A DNA stretch of 26,207 nucleotides from JBFKAV01 sp041621405. Lineage in GTDB: Bacteria > Pseudomonadota > Alphaproteobacteria > Rhodobacterales > Rhodobacteraceae. The stretch's first letter is position 1. The number at the start of each line of letters is the position of its first letter. The position numbers were made by a program, and so were the translations under genes. Below the pieces are notes generated by a model that saw only the letters and a program-made list of their open reading frames with translations, had not been told where the DNA came from and made no database searches. Where the stretch lies: the NCBI GenBank assembly GCA_041621405.1, contig JBFKAV010000031.1:1-26207 (forward strand), read 5' to 3'. Shown here piece after piece: positions 16,550-24,484 of the stretch.

Positions 16550-16861
16550 ATGCCCGAACCCGCAAAGAAGCCCGACGATCCCGAAAAGGAGCGCAGCTGG
16601 ACTGAGGAAGTCGAGGTCGCCGGCGCCGAGCTCGTCGACCGCGTCAAGAAGCTCGCCGCCGAGGGCCAGGTCCGCCGGATCCGCATCACCGAGCCCGACG
16701 GCGACCTTGTGCTCGAAATCCCGCTCACCATCGGCGCCGTCGCCGGCGGCGCGCTGGTGCTGGCGGCGCCGATCTTGGCCGCGATCGGCGCGCTCGCGGC
16801 CCTCGTCACCAAGGTGAAGATCGAGGTCGTGCGCGACAGCGACAAGAAGCCCGGGTCCTGA
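16550..16861 (+). CDS. DUF4342 domain-containing protein
   Basis: 103 residues. The DUF4342 core SWTEEVEVAGAELVDRVKKL (16-35), then GQVRRIRITEPDGDLVLEIPLT (39-60) and the hydrophobic stretch IGAVAGGALVLAAPILAAIG ending before VKIEVV, match the family end to end. A charged N-terminus (PAKKPDDPEKERS) precedes it. The hydrophobic part probably inserts in or contacts the membrane. GAAGGAG lies eight bases before the ATG. The gene has its own promoter with a possible oxygen- or NO-responsive operator, consistent with a stress role. Molecular function is unknown. Confidence 0.88.
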   Translation: MPEPAKKPDDPEKERSWTEEVEVAGAELVDRVKKLAAEGQVRRIRITEPDGDLVLEIPLTIGAVAGGALVLAAPILAAIGALAALVTKVKIEVVRDSDKKPGS

Positions 16862-16981
16862 GGCGCCCGCCCCGGGACGGCCACGGAGGCCGTGTTACGG
16901 GGGTCCGGAGACCTTTCCAGCCGGTTAACGGAATCCGGAACACCCTTGGATATCAGCCCGTTGGTCGCGCGTAACACCGTG

Positions 16982-17353
16982 TTACGTGCCCGCCTCCGCA
17001 TGCGCCTTCAGGACCGCGAGCGGGACGATCTCGAGCGCCTTGCGGTGGGTGGCGGCGAGCTTCACCTCCGGCGCGCAGCCCTCGGCGTGGGCCTGGAGGA
17101 ACCGGCCGGCGCAGAGGCACCAGCGGTCTCCGGGCTTGAGGCCGGGGAAGTGGAACTCGGGGCGCGGGGTGGAGAGGTCGTTGCCGACGTACTTGGAGTA
17201 GGCCAGGAACTCCGCCGTCATCACCGCGCAGACGGTGTGGCTGCCGCGGTCCTCGGCTGAGCTGTCGCAACAACCGTTGCGGAAGAATCCGGTGAGCGGG
17301 TCGGCGGAGCAGTCCTCCAACGGGCCGCCCAGAACGTTGACCGATGTATCCAT
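16982..17353 (-). CDS. DUF2237 family protein
   Basis: 123 residues. The family signature NVLGGPLEDCSADPLTGFFR (6-25), DGCC-type NGCCDSSAEDRGSHTVCAVM and FPGLKPGDRWCLCAGRFLQA are all present, with conserved cysteines that may bind metal. The C-terminal LAATHRKALEIVPLAVLKAHA is also standard. The ATG at 17353 is preferred: AGGAGG sits four bases upstream, whereas a GTG one codon earlier would lie on top of it. The ribosome site overlaps the pth stop codon (TAGGAGGGG), so the gene is translationally coupled to pth. Function unknown; co-occurrence with pth is the only contextual clue. Confidence 0.9.
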   Translation of the reverse strand: MDTSVNVLGGPLEDCSADPLTGFFRNGCCDSSAEDRGSHTVCAVMTAEFLAYSKYVGNDLSTPRPEFHFPGLKPGDRWCLCAGRFLQAHAEGCAPEVKLAATHRKALEIVPLAVLKAHAEAGT

Positions 17354-17361
17354 CACCCCTC

Positions 17362-18036
17362 CTAGCGGAACCTGTCCATCAGCTTCTGCAGCGCCGAGCG
17401 GGTGTCGGGCTCCGGCGCCGGCGCGGCAGGCGGCGCCACTGCGGGCCTCTCGCCGCCCGACGAGCGCGGCGGCGAAACCCGAAGCGCCACCTTGTTCTGG
17501 AACCCCGCCGAGTCGCCATCGGCCAGCGCCGGCGCGCCGTCGGATACCCCACGCAACACGTCGTCGAGCCAGTCCTGGTCGGCCTTGGCGAAATCGTGCA
17601 GCACGTAGCCCGAGACCAGGTCCTTGTGGCCCGGGTGGCCGATCCCGAGCCGGACCCGGCCATAGCCGTCGCCGAGATGCTGGTGTAGCGAGCGCAGCCC
17701 GTTGTGGCCGGCGTGCCCGCCACCCTGCTTGACCCGGACCTTGCCCGGGGCGAGGTCGAGCTCGTCGTGGAAGACGATCACGTCGGCGGGCACGAGCTTG
17801 AAGAACCGCATCGCCTCGCCGACCGACTGGCCGGAGAGGTTCATGAAGGTCTGGGGCTTCAGCAGCACCACCTTCTCGGACCCGAGCCGCCCCTCGGAGA
17901 GCGCGCCGGAGAACCGCGACCGCCAGGGCGCAAACCCGTGATCGGCGGCGATCCGGTCGACCGCCATGAAGCCGATGTTGTGCCGGTGGCCCGCGTATTT
18001 CGCCCCCGGATTGCCGAGGCCCACGAAGAGCTTCAC
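17362..18036 (-). CDS. pth: Peptidyl-tRNA hydrolase
   Basis: 224 residues. The enzyme releases peptides from peptidyl-tRNAs dropped by ribosomes. MKLFVGLGNPGAKY, the catalytic histidine H19 in HRHNIG, N66 in TFMNLSG, D91 in FHDELDLAPG and N112 in GGGHAGHNGLRS are the known substrate-binding and catalytic positions. Beyond about residue 190 there is a Pro/Ala-rich, disordered extension ending in ALQKLMDRFR, common in Rhodobacterales and absent from E. coli Pth. It heads a two-gene unit with the DUF2237 gene. The rplY gene, usual upstream partner in this group, lies 884 bases upstream, separated by an opposite-strand methyltransferase gene. Confidence 0.97.
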   Translation of the reverse strand: MKLFVGLGNPGAKYAGHRHNIGFMAVDRIAADHGFAPWRSRFSGALSEGRLGSEKVVLLKPQTFMNLSGQSVGEAMRFFKLVPADVIVFHDELDLAPGKVRVKQGGGHAGHNGLRSLHQHLGDGYGRVRLGIGHPGHKDLVSGYVLHDFAKADQDWLDDVLRGVSDGAPALADGDSAGFQNKVALRVSPPRSSGGERPAVAPPAAPAPEPDTRSALQKLMDRFR

Positions 18037-18155
18037 GCTCCGTCTCCTACATCGCCGTGCGGCCGCGCCGTCACTTTACTTGGCCGCGGACGGCAGATTA
18101 GGTGGGGCGGCGGCGGCTGGCAACCGGAGCGCCGCCCAGCCGGAGGCGCTCGGAC

Positions 18156-18842
18156 TTGCCCAGGTTCACGGTCAACGGAATCGAGCTCGACATCCCGTCC
18201 GGGCAGTTGGTCCCGAACCTCGTCGAGGCGCTGACGAGCGGGCGCTACGAGCACACGGAGGCCGCCGCGCTCGACCGCCACCTGAGGCCCGAGGACCGCT
18301 TCGTCGACCTCGGCGCCGGGGCCGGCTACCTCTGCGCGCTGGCGGCACGGACGCTTCCCGCCGCGGCGGTCCTGGGCGTCGAGGCCAACCCGGCGATGGT
18401 CGAGGTTGCCCGCGCCACGCTCGCGCGCGCGGGCGCCGAAGCAGCCAAGGTCGAGCACGGCGCCGTCGTCGCCGACACCTGGGCCGGACCTGTGGTTCCG
18501 TTCCGCCTCCGGGCCGGCTTCTGGGCCTCGGCGGTGGCACCGGATCCGGCACCGGCCGAGGCGCCGGGCGCGGTGATCGAGGTGCCGGCGCTGCGGCTCG
18601 GAAGCCTCCTGGCCCGCCACCGCCCCAGCGTCGTCCTTCTCGACATCGAGGGCGGCGAGGCGGAGCTGTTCGACCGCCAGCTTCCCGACCACGTGCGGCT
18701 TGTCATCATGGAGCTGCACGGCAAGCACTACGGACCGGCCGGGATCAGGCGCGTCTTCGACGGCCTGTCGGCCGCCCGGTTCACCTATTGCCCGGCGGGG
18801 TCGCGCGGCGCGACCGTGGTGTTCGAGCGGGTCCCTGCCTGA
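18156..18842 (+). CDS. FkbM-type SAM-dependent methyltransferase
   Basis: 228 residues counted from a TTG at 18156, nine bases after GGAGG. The first residues PRFTVNGIELDIP match the usual N-terminus of this alphaproteobacterial family, while the longer GTG frame (18102) has no ribosome site. SAM motif I is VDLGAGAGYLCALAA (50-64), VLGVEANPAM is motif II, and VVLLDIEGGEAELF is the FkbM-type D-x-E-G motif. It is probably an O- or N-methyltransferase; the acceptor is unknown. It lies on the opposite strand between pth and rplY and so interrupts a pairing that is adjacent in many relatives. Confidence 0.82.
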   Translation: MPRFTVNGIELDIPSGQLVPNLVEALTSGRYEHTEAAALDRHLRPEDRFVDLGAGAGYLCALAARTLPAAAVLGVEANPAMVEVARATLARAGAEAAKVEHGAVVADTWAGPVVPFRLRAGFWASAVAPDPAPAEAPGAVIEVPALRLGSLLARHRPSVVLLDIEGGEAELFDRQLPDHVRLVIMELHGKHYGPAGIRRVFDGLSAARFTYCPAGSRGATVVFERVPA

Positions 18843-18871
18843 CTGCCCGCCAGTCGGCCGCTGTAAAGCAA

Positions 18872-18893
18872 CGCGGGGCCCGAAGGCCCCGCG
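18872..18893 (-). terminator. Terminator hairpin downstream of rplY
   Basis: A perfect 9-bp stem (CGCGGGGCC 18872-18880 with GGCCCCGCG 18885-18893) has a tetraloop. On the minus strand it follows the rplY stop by 26 bases and is succeeded by TTGCTTT. It also lies after the FkbM gene on the plus strand and may serve both. Confidence 0.55.
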
Positions 18894-18919
18894 CGATAAG
18901 ATCCGGAAGGGCTCGTGGA

Positions 18920-19585
18920 CTACTCCTCGGCTTCCTCCTCCGCCTCCTCGGCTTCTTCCTCGGTGCCGGCCACTTCGGCCTCTTCGCCCTCCTCGACCTC
19001 GTCGGCCGAGCGCAGGCTCGACGGTGCCGAGATGTTGGCGACCACGAAGTTCCGCTTGATCGTCGCCTTGGCGCCCGCAGGGAGCTCGATGTCGCCGATG
19101 TGGACCACGTCGCCGATCTCGAGCCCGGTGAGATCGGCCACCAGGCGCTCGGGGATGTCGCTCGCCGTCACCTCGAGTTCGACCTCGGGGCGCACAACCA
19201 CCAGCGTACCGCCCTTCTTCAGGCCGGGCGCCTTGTCGTGGTTCAGGAAATCAACATGGATGAAAAGGCTGATCCGGCTGTCGCGGCGGAGCCGCATCAG
19301 GTCGACATGGGTTGGAAGATCTTTCACCACGTCGCGCTGCACACCGCGGCAGATCACGCGGACGTCGTCCTCGCCATCGACCTTCAGGTTGAACAGAGTC
19401 GACAGGAAGCGGCCCGCCTTCAGACGCTTCAGGAGCTGGTTATAGTTGATGTTGATCGGCTGGGGCTTCTGCCCGCCGCCATAGAGCACGCCCGGTACGT
19501 CGCCATTGCGGCGAGCCTGACGGGCGGCCCCCTTGCCTGTCCCCGTCCGCACCGTGGCGATCAGATCGGGGATCTCACCGGCCAT
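18920..19585 (-). CDS. rplY: 50S ribosomal protein L25 / general stress protein Ctc
   Basis: 221 residues, the long (Ctc-type) form. The N-terminal L25 domain (about 1-95: GKGAARQARRNGDVPGVLYGG, then RVICRGVQRDVVKDLPTHVD) binds 5S rRNA. The TL5/Ctc C-terminal beta domain (about 96-190) follows, then an acidic tail of Glu/Ala repeats (about 195-221: EVEEGEEAEVAGTEEEAEEA). The ATG at 19585 has GGAGA seven bases upstream; the longer frame to 19798 reads into the upstream region. A TATAGG at 19649-19654 is a possible -10. It is monocistronic with its own terminator and divergent from the MFS gene. Confidence 0.95.
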   Translation of the reverse strand: MAGEIPDLIATVRTGTGKGAARQARRNGDVPGVLYGGGQKPQPININYNQLLKRLKAGRFLSTLFNLKVDGEDDVRVICRGVQRDVVKDLPTHVDLMRLRRDSRISLFIHVDFLNHDKAPGLKKGGTLVVVRPEVELEVTASDIPERLVADLTGLEIGDVVHIGDIELPAGAKATIKRNFVVANISAPSSLRSADEVEEGEEAEVAGTEEEAEEAEEEAEE

Positions 19586-19733
19586 GGTCTTTCTCCAAAT
19601 TGTCAGCCACGGACCTCCTCCAAGGGTGCAGGCCCGCATGAGCGGCTGCCTATAGACGGCTTCGGCAGGATTGGGAAGGGGGATTCTCCGAAGCCCCTTG
19701 CGGAGCACGCCCGGGCCGGGCCAGAACGCCTCC

Positions 19734-20909
19734 ATGTCGCTTCTTCGCGCCCTTGCCCAGAGCCGCGCCACCTTGCCCGCCTTCGCGGTCGTCGGCATCT
19801 ACTGGGGCGCCTTCGCTGCCCAGGTGCCGGTCCTCAAGGCCGGGATCGGCGCCGAGGATGGCGCCTTCGGGCTCGCGCTGCTCTGCGGCGCCACCGGCGC
19901 GGTCATCGCGATGTGGCTGGCGCCGCGGCTCGACGCCGCCGCGGGCGCGCGCGGAATGCAGCTGGCGGCAGTGGCCGTGGCGCTCGCGTTCCTCCTGCCG
20001 GCGCTCGCGCCTTCGGTCCCGCTCTTCGCCCTCGCGATGTTTCTCGCGGCGGGTGCGACGGGGCTCCTCGACGTGGTGATGAACGCCCGCCTGAGCCAGA
20101 TCGAGGCGCGTCACGACCGGGGGCTGATGAACCTCAACCATGCCACGTTTTCCTTCGCCTATGCCGCCTCGGCGCTTACGGCCGGGGCGGCCCGCGAGGC
20201 CGGGATCGCGCCTCCCTTCGTGTTCCTCGGCCTCGGCGCCGTCACCTTCGCGCTCCTGCCGCTCCTCTATTTGGCGACCGACGCGCCGGGGCACGAGGAC
20301 GAGCCGCACCCCGAGGGGCCCGGCTTCCGGCGCGTTGTGCTCTGGGCCGGGCTGATCACGCTCGTCGCCTTCATGTCCGAGAACGCCACCGAGGCCTGGT
20401 CGGCCCTGCATATCGAGCGCACCCTCGGCGGCCGCGCCGCGGAAGGCGCGCTCGGCCCCACGATCCTCGGGCTGACCATGGGCATCGGCCGCCTTGCCGG
20501 CCATTTCGTCACCCCGCGCGGCCGCGAACGGGCGGTGATCTTCGCCGCGGCGCTGGTCTCGGGAGCCGGCGCGGCCATCGCCGCGCGCGCCGGGAGCCCC
20601 GCCACGGCCTATCTCGGCTTCGCCATCCTCGGCTTCGGGATCTCGGTGATCGCGCCCCTTGCCCTGGCCCTCGCGGGCCGCATGGTGCGCGCCCGCGAGC
20701 GGGCGCTGGCGATCTCGCGCACAACTGTGATCGGCTATCTCGGCTTCTTCATCGGCCCGCCGACGATGGGCTTCGTCTCCGAGGCCTTGGGCCTGCGCGC
20801 CTCGTTCGGCCTGATCGCGCTTCTCATGCTTTGCGCGCCGCTCCTGCTCTGGCCTTTGCGGGCTTCGCCGGCGGCGCCTGCCAGCGCCCCTCGAAGTCCT
20901 CGGGGATGA
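19734..20909 (+). CDS. MFS transporter
   Basis: 391 residues with about twelve hydrophobic segments, beginning LPAFAVVGIYWGAFAAQVPV. Typical MFS features are the loop MNARLSQIEARHDRGLMNLNH between early helices, then FSENATEA-like FMSENATEAWSALHIERTL at the start of the second half, and IGYLGFFIGPPTMGFVSEAL late in the protein. It resembles the fucose-permease/YbjJ-like group of uncharacterised alphaproteobacterial MFS proteins. The substrate is unknown. The ATG at 19734 directly precedes the first charged segment; no strong ribosome site is visible. The last 86 bases overlap, in antisense, the 3' end of the flavoenzyme gene. Confidence 0.88.
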   Translation: MSLLRALAQSRATLPAFAVVGIYWGAFAAQVPVLKAGIGAEDGAFGLALLCGATGAVIAMWLAPRLDAAAGARGMQLAAVAVALAFLLPALAPSVPLFALAMFLAAGATGLLDVVMNARLSQIEARHDRGLMNLNHATFSFAYAASALTAGAAREAGIAPPFVFLGLGAVTFALLPLLYLATDAPGHEDEPHPEGPGFRRVVLWAGLITLVAFMSENATEAWSALHIERTLGGRAAEGALGPTILGLTMGIGRLAGHFVTPRGRERAVIFAAALVSGAGAAIAARAGSPATAYLGFAILGFGISVIAPLALALAGRMVRARERALAISRTTVIGYLGFFIGPPTMGFVSEALGLRASFGLIALLMLCAPLLLWPLRASPAAPASAPRSPRG

Positions 20910-22038
20910 GCAGGATGTCGCGGTCGAGGGTCTTCACATCCTTGCGGCCGCAGAGCGCCATCGTGGTGTCGAGTTCCTTGTGGATCACCTCGAGCGCCTT
21001 GGTCACCCCCTTCCCGCCCATCGCGCCGAGGCCGTAGACGAAGGCGCGGCCGATGTAAGTGCCCTTCGCCCCCAGCGCGAGCGCCTTCAGCACGTCCTGG
21101 CCCGAGCGGATGCCGCTGTCGAGGTGGACCTCGACCTTGTCGCCCACCGCGTCGAGGATCGCCGGCAGCGCCCGGATCGACGACAGCGCGCCGTCGAGCT
21201 GCCGCCCGCCGTGGTTCGAGACGACGATCGCGTCGGCGCCGACGTTCAGCGCCATCTTTGCGTCCTCGGCATCGAGGATGCCCTTCAGGATGAAGGGCCC
21301 GCCCCAGGCCTTCTTGATCCTTTTCACCCGCGCCCAGTCGAGCCGCGGATCGAAGCTCTCCGCCGCCCAGGCGGAAAGCGAGGTGAGGTCGGACACGCCG
21401 GTGGCGTGGCCGACGATGTTGCCGAAGGTGCGGCGCGGGGTCTTCAGCATGGCTAGGCCCCAGGCCCATTTGGTCGACAGGTCGAGGATATTGCCGAGGG
21501 TCGGCCTCAGCGGCACGGTCAGGCCGTTCTTCAGGTCCTTGTGGCGCTGGCCGAGGATCTGCAGGTCGAGCGTCAGGACTAGCGCCGAGCAGCCGGCCGC
21601 CTTTGCGCGCTCGATCATCCCGGCCTCGAACTTCTCGTCGCGCATTACGTAAAGCTGCATCCAGAACGGCTTCGAGGTATGCGCGGCCACGTCCTCGACC
21701 GAGCAGACCGACATCGTCGAGAGCATGAAGGGCACGCCGAAGGCCTCGGCGGCGCGGGCGGCGAGAATCTCGCCGTCGGGCCATTGCATGCCGGTCGAGC
21801 CGACCGGGGCCAGCGCCACCGGCATTGCCACCTTCTCGCCGATCATCGTCGACTCGGTGGTCCTGCCCTCCATGTCCACCGCGACACGCTGGCGCAGCCG
21901 GATCAGGTCGAAGTCGGAGGAGTTGTCGCGGAAGGTCTGCTCGGTCCAGGACCCGCTTTCGCAGTAGTCATAGAACATCTTCGGCACCCGGCGGCGGTAG
22001 AGGCGCTTGAGGTCCTCGATCTCGGTGATGACGGTCAT
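20824..22038 (-). CDS. lldD: FMN-dependent alpha-hydroxy-acid dehydrogenase (L-lactate dehydrogenase type)
   Basis: 404 residues forming an FMN-binding TIM barrel. It oxidises L-lactate or a related 2-hydroxy acid and passes electrons to the respiratory chain or oxygen. ALAPVGSTGMQWPDGEILAA (76-95) is the FMN phosphate/pyrimidine region, SNHGGRQLD (274-282) carries the base H276 and the substrate-binding R279, and HLDSGIRSGQDVLKALALGA is the second FMN motif. The first 35 residues (DLKRLYRRRVPKMFYDYCESG) are typical for LldD-type enzymes. The C-terminal 20 or so residues (PPAKPAKARAGAARKA) are a low-complexity extension beyond the usual end, and they are the part that overlaps the convergent MFS gene. 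Substrate specificity between lactate, glycolate and mandelate cannot be told by eye. Confidence 0.87.
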   Translation of the reverse strand: MTVITEIEDLKRLYRRRVPKMFYDYCESGSWTEQTFRDNSSDFDLIRLRQRVAVDMEGRTTESTMIGEKVAMPVALAPVGSTGMQWPDGEILAARAAEAFGVPFMLSTMSVCSVEDVAAHTSKPFWMQLYVMRDEKFEAGMIERAKAAGCSALVLTLDLQILGQRHKDLKNGLTVPLRPTLGNILDLSTKWAWGLAMLKTPRRTFGNIVGHATGVSDLTSLSAWAAESFDPRLDWARVKRIKKAWGGPFILKGILDAEDAKMALNVGADAIVVSNHGGRQLDGALSSIRALPAILDAVGDKVEVHLDSGIRSGQDVLKALALGAKGTYIGRAFVYGLGAMGGKGVTKALEVIHKELDTTMALCGRKDVKTLDRDILLIPEDFEGRWQAPPAKPAKARAGAARKA

Positions 22039-22164
22039 GGGCGGCCTCCCCTCGCGACTGGCCGGGCCGGATTACCAACCCGCGGCCGCGCTGGCAATCG
22101 GCGCCTCTGCCGCATGGCTTTCGACGGCGAAACGCGCAACCTTGGCGCGGAACGGGGGATGGCG

Positions 22165-22941
22165 ATGGGCAGCATCATCCTAATCGGCACGCTGGCCGCG
22201 CTTGGGGCGGGGCTGATGACTGGCATCGGCGCCATCCCGGTCTTGTTCGGCAAGACCGTGCCGCGCCTGCTCAATGACATGATGCTGGGCTTCGCGGCCG
22301 GCGTCATGGTCTCGGCCTCGTACTTCTCGCTGATCCTGCCCGGGATCGAGGCGGCCGAGGCGATCCACGGCAGCCGGGTGGCGGCGGCCCTCGTCGCGGC
22401 GGGCGGCATCGCGCTCGGCGCGCTTGGCGTCGCGGCCCTGAACGAGCTCCTGCCGCACGAGCACTTCCTCTCGGGCCTCGAGGGCCGCGACGCGGAGAAG
22501 ATCGCCAGGATCTGGCTCTTCGTCCTGGCGATCACCATCCACAATTTCCCCGAGGGGCTGGCCGTGGGCGTGGGTTTCGGTGGCGGCGACATCGAGAACG
22601 GCCTCACGCTTGCCACCGGCATCGGGCTGCAGAATGCGCCCGAAGGGCTCGCCGTCGCTGTGGCGCTCCGGGGGCAGGGCTACGGAAGAGCCTTCGCCTT
22701 CCTCGTGGCCCTGCTGACCGGCCTGATAGAGCCGGTGGGCGGGCTACTCGGCGTGGCGGCCGTGCATGCCTCGGCCGTGGTGCTGCCCTGGGGTCTGACC
22801 TTCGCGGCGGGCGCGATGCTCTACATCATCAGCCACGAGATCATCCCCGAGACCCACCGCCACGGCCACCAGAACGCGGCGACTGCCGGACTGGTGGCCG
22901 GGCTGATCCTGATGATGCTCCTGGACGTCTCGCTGGGCTGA
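22165..22941 (+). CDS. ZIP family metal transporter
   Basis: 258 residues, about eight membrane segments. It imports zinc or other divalent metals (ZupT/GufA-like group). The metal-coordinating helix IV motif HNFPEGLAVGVGF (about 125-137) and helix V QNAPEGLAVAVAL (about 153-165) are intact, as is HEIIPE (about 225). A cytoplasmic loop with LPHEHFLSGLEGRDAEK lies between helices III and IV. The third ATG (22165) is chosen because GGGG lies six bases before it and the first helix then begins at residue 3; ATGs at 22114 and 22159 are poorer. No Zur-type operator is recognisable in the 126-base gap to the divergent flavoenzyme gene. It is convergent with trpA, with five bases between stops. Confidence 0.88.
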   Translation: MGSIILIGTLAALGAGLMTGIGAIPVLFGKTVPRLLNDMMLGFAAGVMVSASYFSLILPGIEAAEAIHGSRVAAALVAAGGIALGALGVAALNELLPHEHFLSGLEGRDAEKIARIWLFVLAITIHNFPEGLAVGVGFGGGDIENGLTLATGIGLQNAPEGLAVAVALRGQGYGRAFAFLVALLTGLIEPVGGLLGVAAVHASAVVLPWGLTFAAGAMLYIISHEIIPETHRHGHQNAATAGLVAGLILMMLLDVSLG

Positions 22942-22946
22942 GGCGA

Positions 22947-23738
22947 TCAGGCGCGGTGCGCGCCCTCCGCAAGACCCTTCACGAAGGCGAGGATCTCAGG
23001 CACCGACCGCTTCTCCTCGATCATCTTCACGATTGCCGAGCCGACCACGGCCCCGTCGGCAATCCCGGCGATGGCCTCGGCCGCCTCCGGCGTCCTGATG
23101 CCGAAGCCGACCACCAGCGGCAACTCGGTCTTCCGCTTGATCCGTGCCACCTCGGGGCCGACCTCGGCTGCCTGTGCCGCCGCCGCCCCTGTGATCCCAG
23201 TGATCGAGACGTAGTAGACGAAGCCCGAGGTGTTCTGCAGCACCTTGGGCAGTCGCCTGTCGTCGGTGGTGGGGGTGGCGAGCCGGATGAAGTTGAGCCC
23301 CGCCGCCTGCGCCGGGATGCAGAGCTCCTCGTCCTCCTCGGGCGGCAGGTCGACCACGATCAACCCGTCGATCCCGGCGGCCTTGGCGTCCTCCAGGAAG
23401 CGGTCGACACCACGACTGTAGATCGGGTTGTAATAGCCCATCATCACGATCGGCGTCGCCTGGTCGCCCTTGCGGAACTCGGCCACCATGTCGAGCGTCT
23501 TCTGCAGCGTCTGCCCGCCGCCGAGCGCACGCTGGCCGGCCAACTGGATCGTCGGGCCATCGGCCATCGGGTCGGTGAACGGCATTCCGAGCTCGATCAC
23601 GTCGACCCCGGCAGCCGGGAGCCCCTTCACGAGCTGCAGCGAGGTCTCGTAGTCCGGATCGCCGGCCATCAGGTAGGAGACGAAGGCCTTCTTCCCGGCA
23701 GCCCTCAGCTCCGCAAACCTGGCGTCGATCCGGGTCAT
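22947..23738 (-). CDS. trpA: Tryptophan synthase alpha subunit
   Basis: 263 residues, a TIM barrel. It cleaves indole-3-glycerol phosphate and channels indole to TrpB in the alpha2-beta2 complex. The catalytic residues occur at their canonical numbers, E49 and D60, in IELGMPFTDPMADGPTIQLA. DGLIVVDLPPEE, YYVSITGITGA and VVGFGIRTPEAA are the loop 6 and phosphate-binding segments. The ATG at 23738 has GAGGAG five bases upstream. Neither trpB nor trpF is adjacent, so the alpha subunit is expressed from a separate site, as in many Rhodobacterales. The VOC genes upstream on the same strand end 52 bases away and might be co-transcribed. Confidence 0.97.
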   Translation of the reverse strand: MTRIDARFAELRAAGKKAFVSYLMAGDPDYETSLQLVKGLPAAGVDVIELGMPFTDPMADGPTIQLAGQRALGGGQTLQKTLDMVAEFRKGDQATPIVMMGYYNPIYSRGVDRFLEDAKAAGIDGLIVVDLPPEEDEELCIPAQAAGLNFIRLATPTTDDRRLPKVLQNTSGFVYYVSITGITGAAAAQAAEVGPEVARIKRKTELPLVVGFGIRTPEAAEAIAGIADGAVVGSAIVKMIEEKRSVPEILAFVKGLAEGAHRA

Positions 23739-23790
23739 GCCTGCTCCTCCCCTCGCACCCGGCTCCATCTGCCGGAGCGGGCGGGGGAAA

Positions 23791-23937
23791 TCAAGCGGCC
23801 TCGGGTGGTGCGCCGACCATCCGATGGGTGCCGAACCGGTCTCCTTGAATCTCGACGCCGGAGGAGAAGAAGGCCGCGCGGACCGGAATTATCCCGGCGC
23901 GCCGGACCGAAAAGTAGAGGTGGGGGGCGACGCTCAC
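23791..23937 (-). pseudogene. Shrunken VOC-family paralogue (48 codons)
   Basis: A GTG at 23937 overlaps the TGA of the upstream VOC gene (GTGA) and is preceded by a perfect GGAGGAG five bases before. The 48-residue product begins VAPHLYFSVRRAG, like the first strand of PhnB-type VOC proteins, and ends GDRFGTHRMVGAPPEAA, like their C-terminal strand (DRFGTxWM). The roughly 80 residues in between are absent. It looks like an internally deleted tandem duplicate of the neighbour, still well placed for translation. It could be a live micro-protein, but it cannot fold as a VOC module. Confidence 0.45.
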
Positions 23938-24356
23938 GCGTTCTCCTCCTCCGCATGAACGGCGATCATCCAGTCCGTTCCGAAGCGGTCGCGGCACATC
24001 CCGAAACCCTTGGTCCAGAAGGTGGGCTCGAACGGCATCTTCACATCGCCGTCCTTGGCGAGCCGGTTGAACACCCGGCGTGCGCGCTCGACGTCGTCGA
24101 ACCCGAAGTAGACGTGGGTGCCCCGCGACGGCTCGAAGGGGTCGGTCATGACGTCGGAGGCCATCAGCCGCGCCTCGCCGACGCGGAGAGTGGCATTCAT
24201 GATCTGCTTCTCCTTGCCCCTGGGCACGTCGCCGGCCTCGGGCGGAAGCTGGCTGTAGCGCCAGACCCCCTCGACGGCGCCGCCCAGGACCTCGGCGTAG
24301 AAGTCGAGCGCCTCCTCGCAGGTGCCGGGAAAGTAGAGATAGGGAATGAAGCTCAT
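23934..24356 (-). CDS. VOC family protein (PhnB/glyoxalase-like)
   Basis: 140 residues, one pair of beta-alpha-beta-beta-beta modules. FIPYLYFPGTCEEALDFYAEVLGG (3-26) and the C-terminal PTFWTKGFGMCRDRFGTDWMI are the hallmarks of PhnB-type VOC proteins. The metal-binding set is incomplete compared with glyoxalase I, as usual for this subgroup, and the substrate is unknown. The ATG at 24356 follows GGAGGACACGACG. Its stop overlaps the GTG of a short degenerate copy. It is divergent from ychF with 128 bases between starts. Confidence 0.9.
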   Translation of the reverse strand: MSFIPYLYFPGTCEEALDFYAEVLGGAVEGVWRYSQLPPEAGDVPRGKEKQIMNATLRVGEARLMASDVMTDPFEPSRGTHVYFGFDDVERARRVFNRLAKDGDVKMPFEPTFWTKGFGMCRDRFGTDWMIAVHAEEENA

Positions 24357-24484
24357 CGTCGTGTCCTCCCGTGCCCGAGGCTAGCGCGGAACGGCGCCGG
24401 CGCGAAGCCCCGGCTTGCACCCTCCGCGGCCCCGCCCTAGAAGCAGCGCGCCCGGGCAAGGGGCATGGGCAAGGAGGCGGGGAC

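Noticed and set aside
16891..16986. Repeated CGTGTTACG and a small CGTAACA/TGTTACG hairpin between the DUF4342 and DUF2237 genes
   Set aside because: Only two short copies (16891-16899, 16978-16986); could be chance or part of a convergent terminator, with no T-run.
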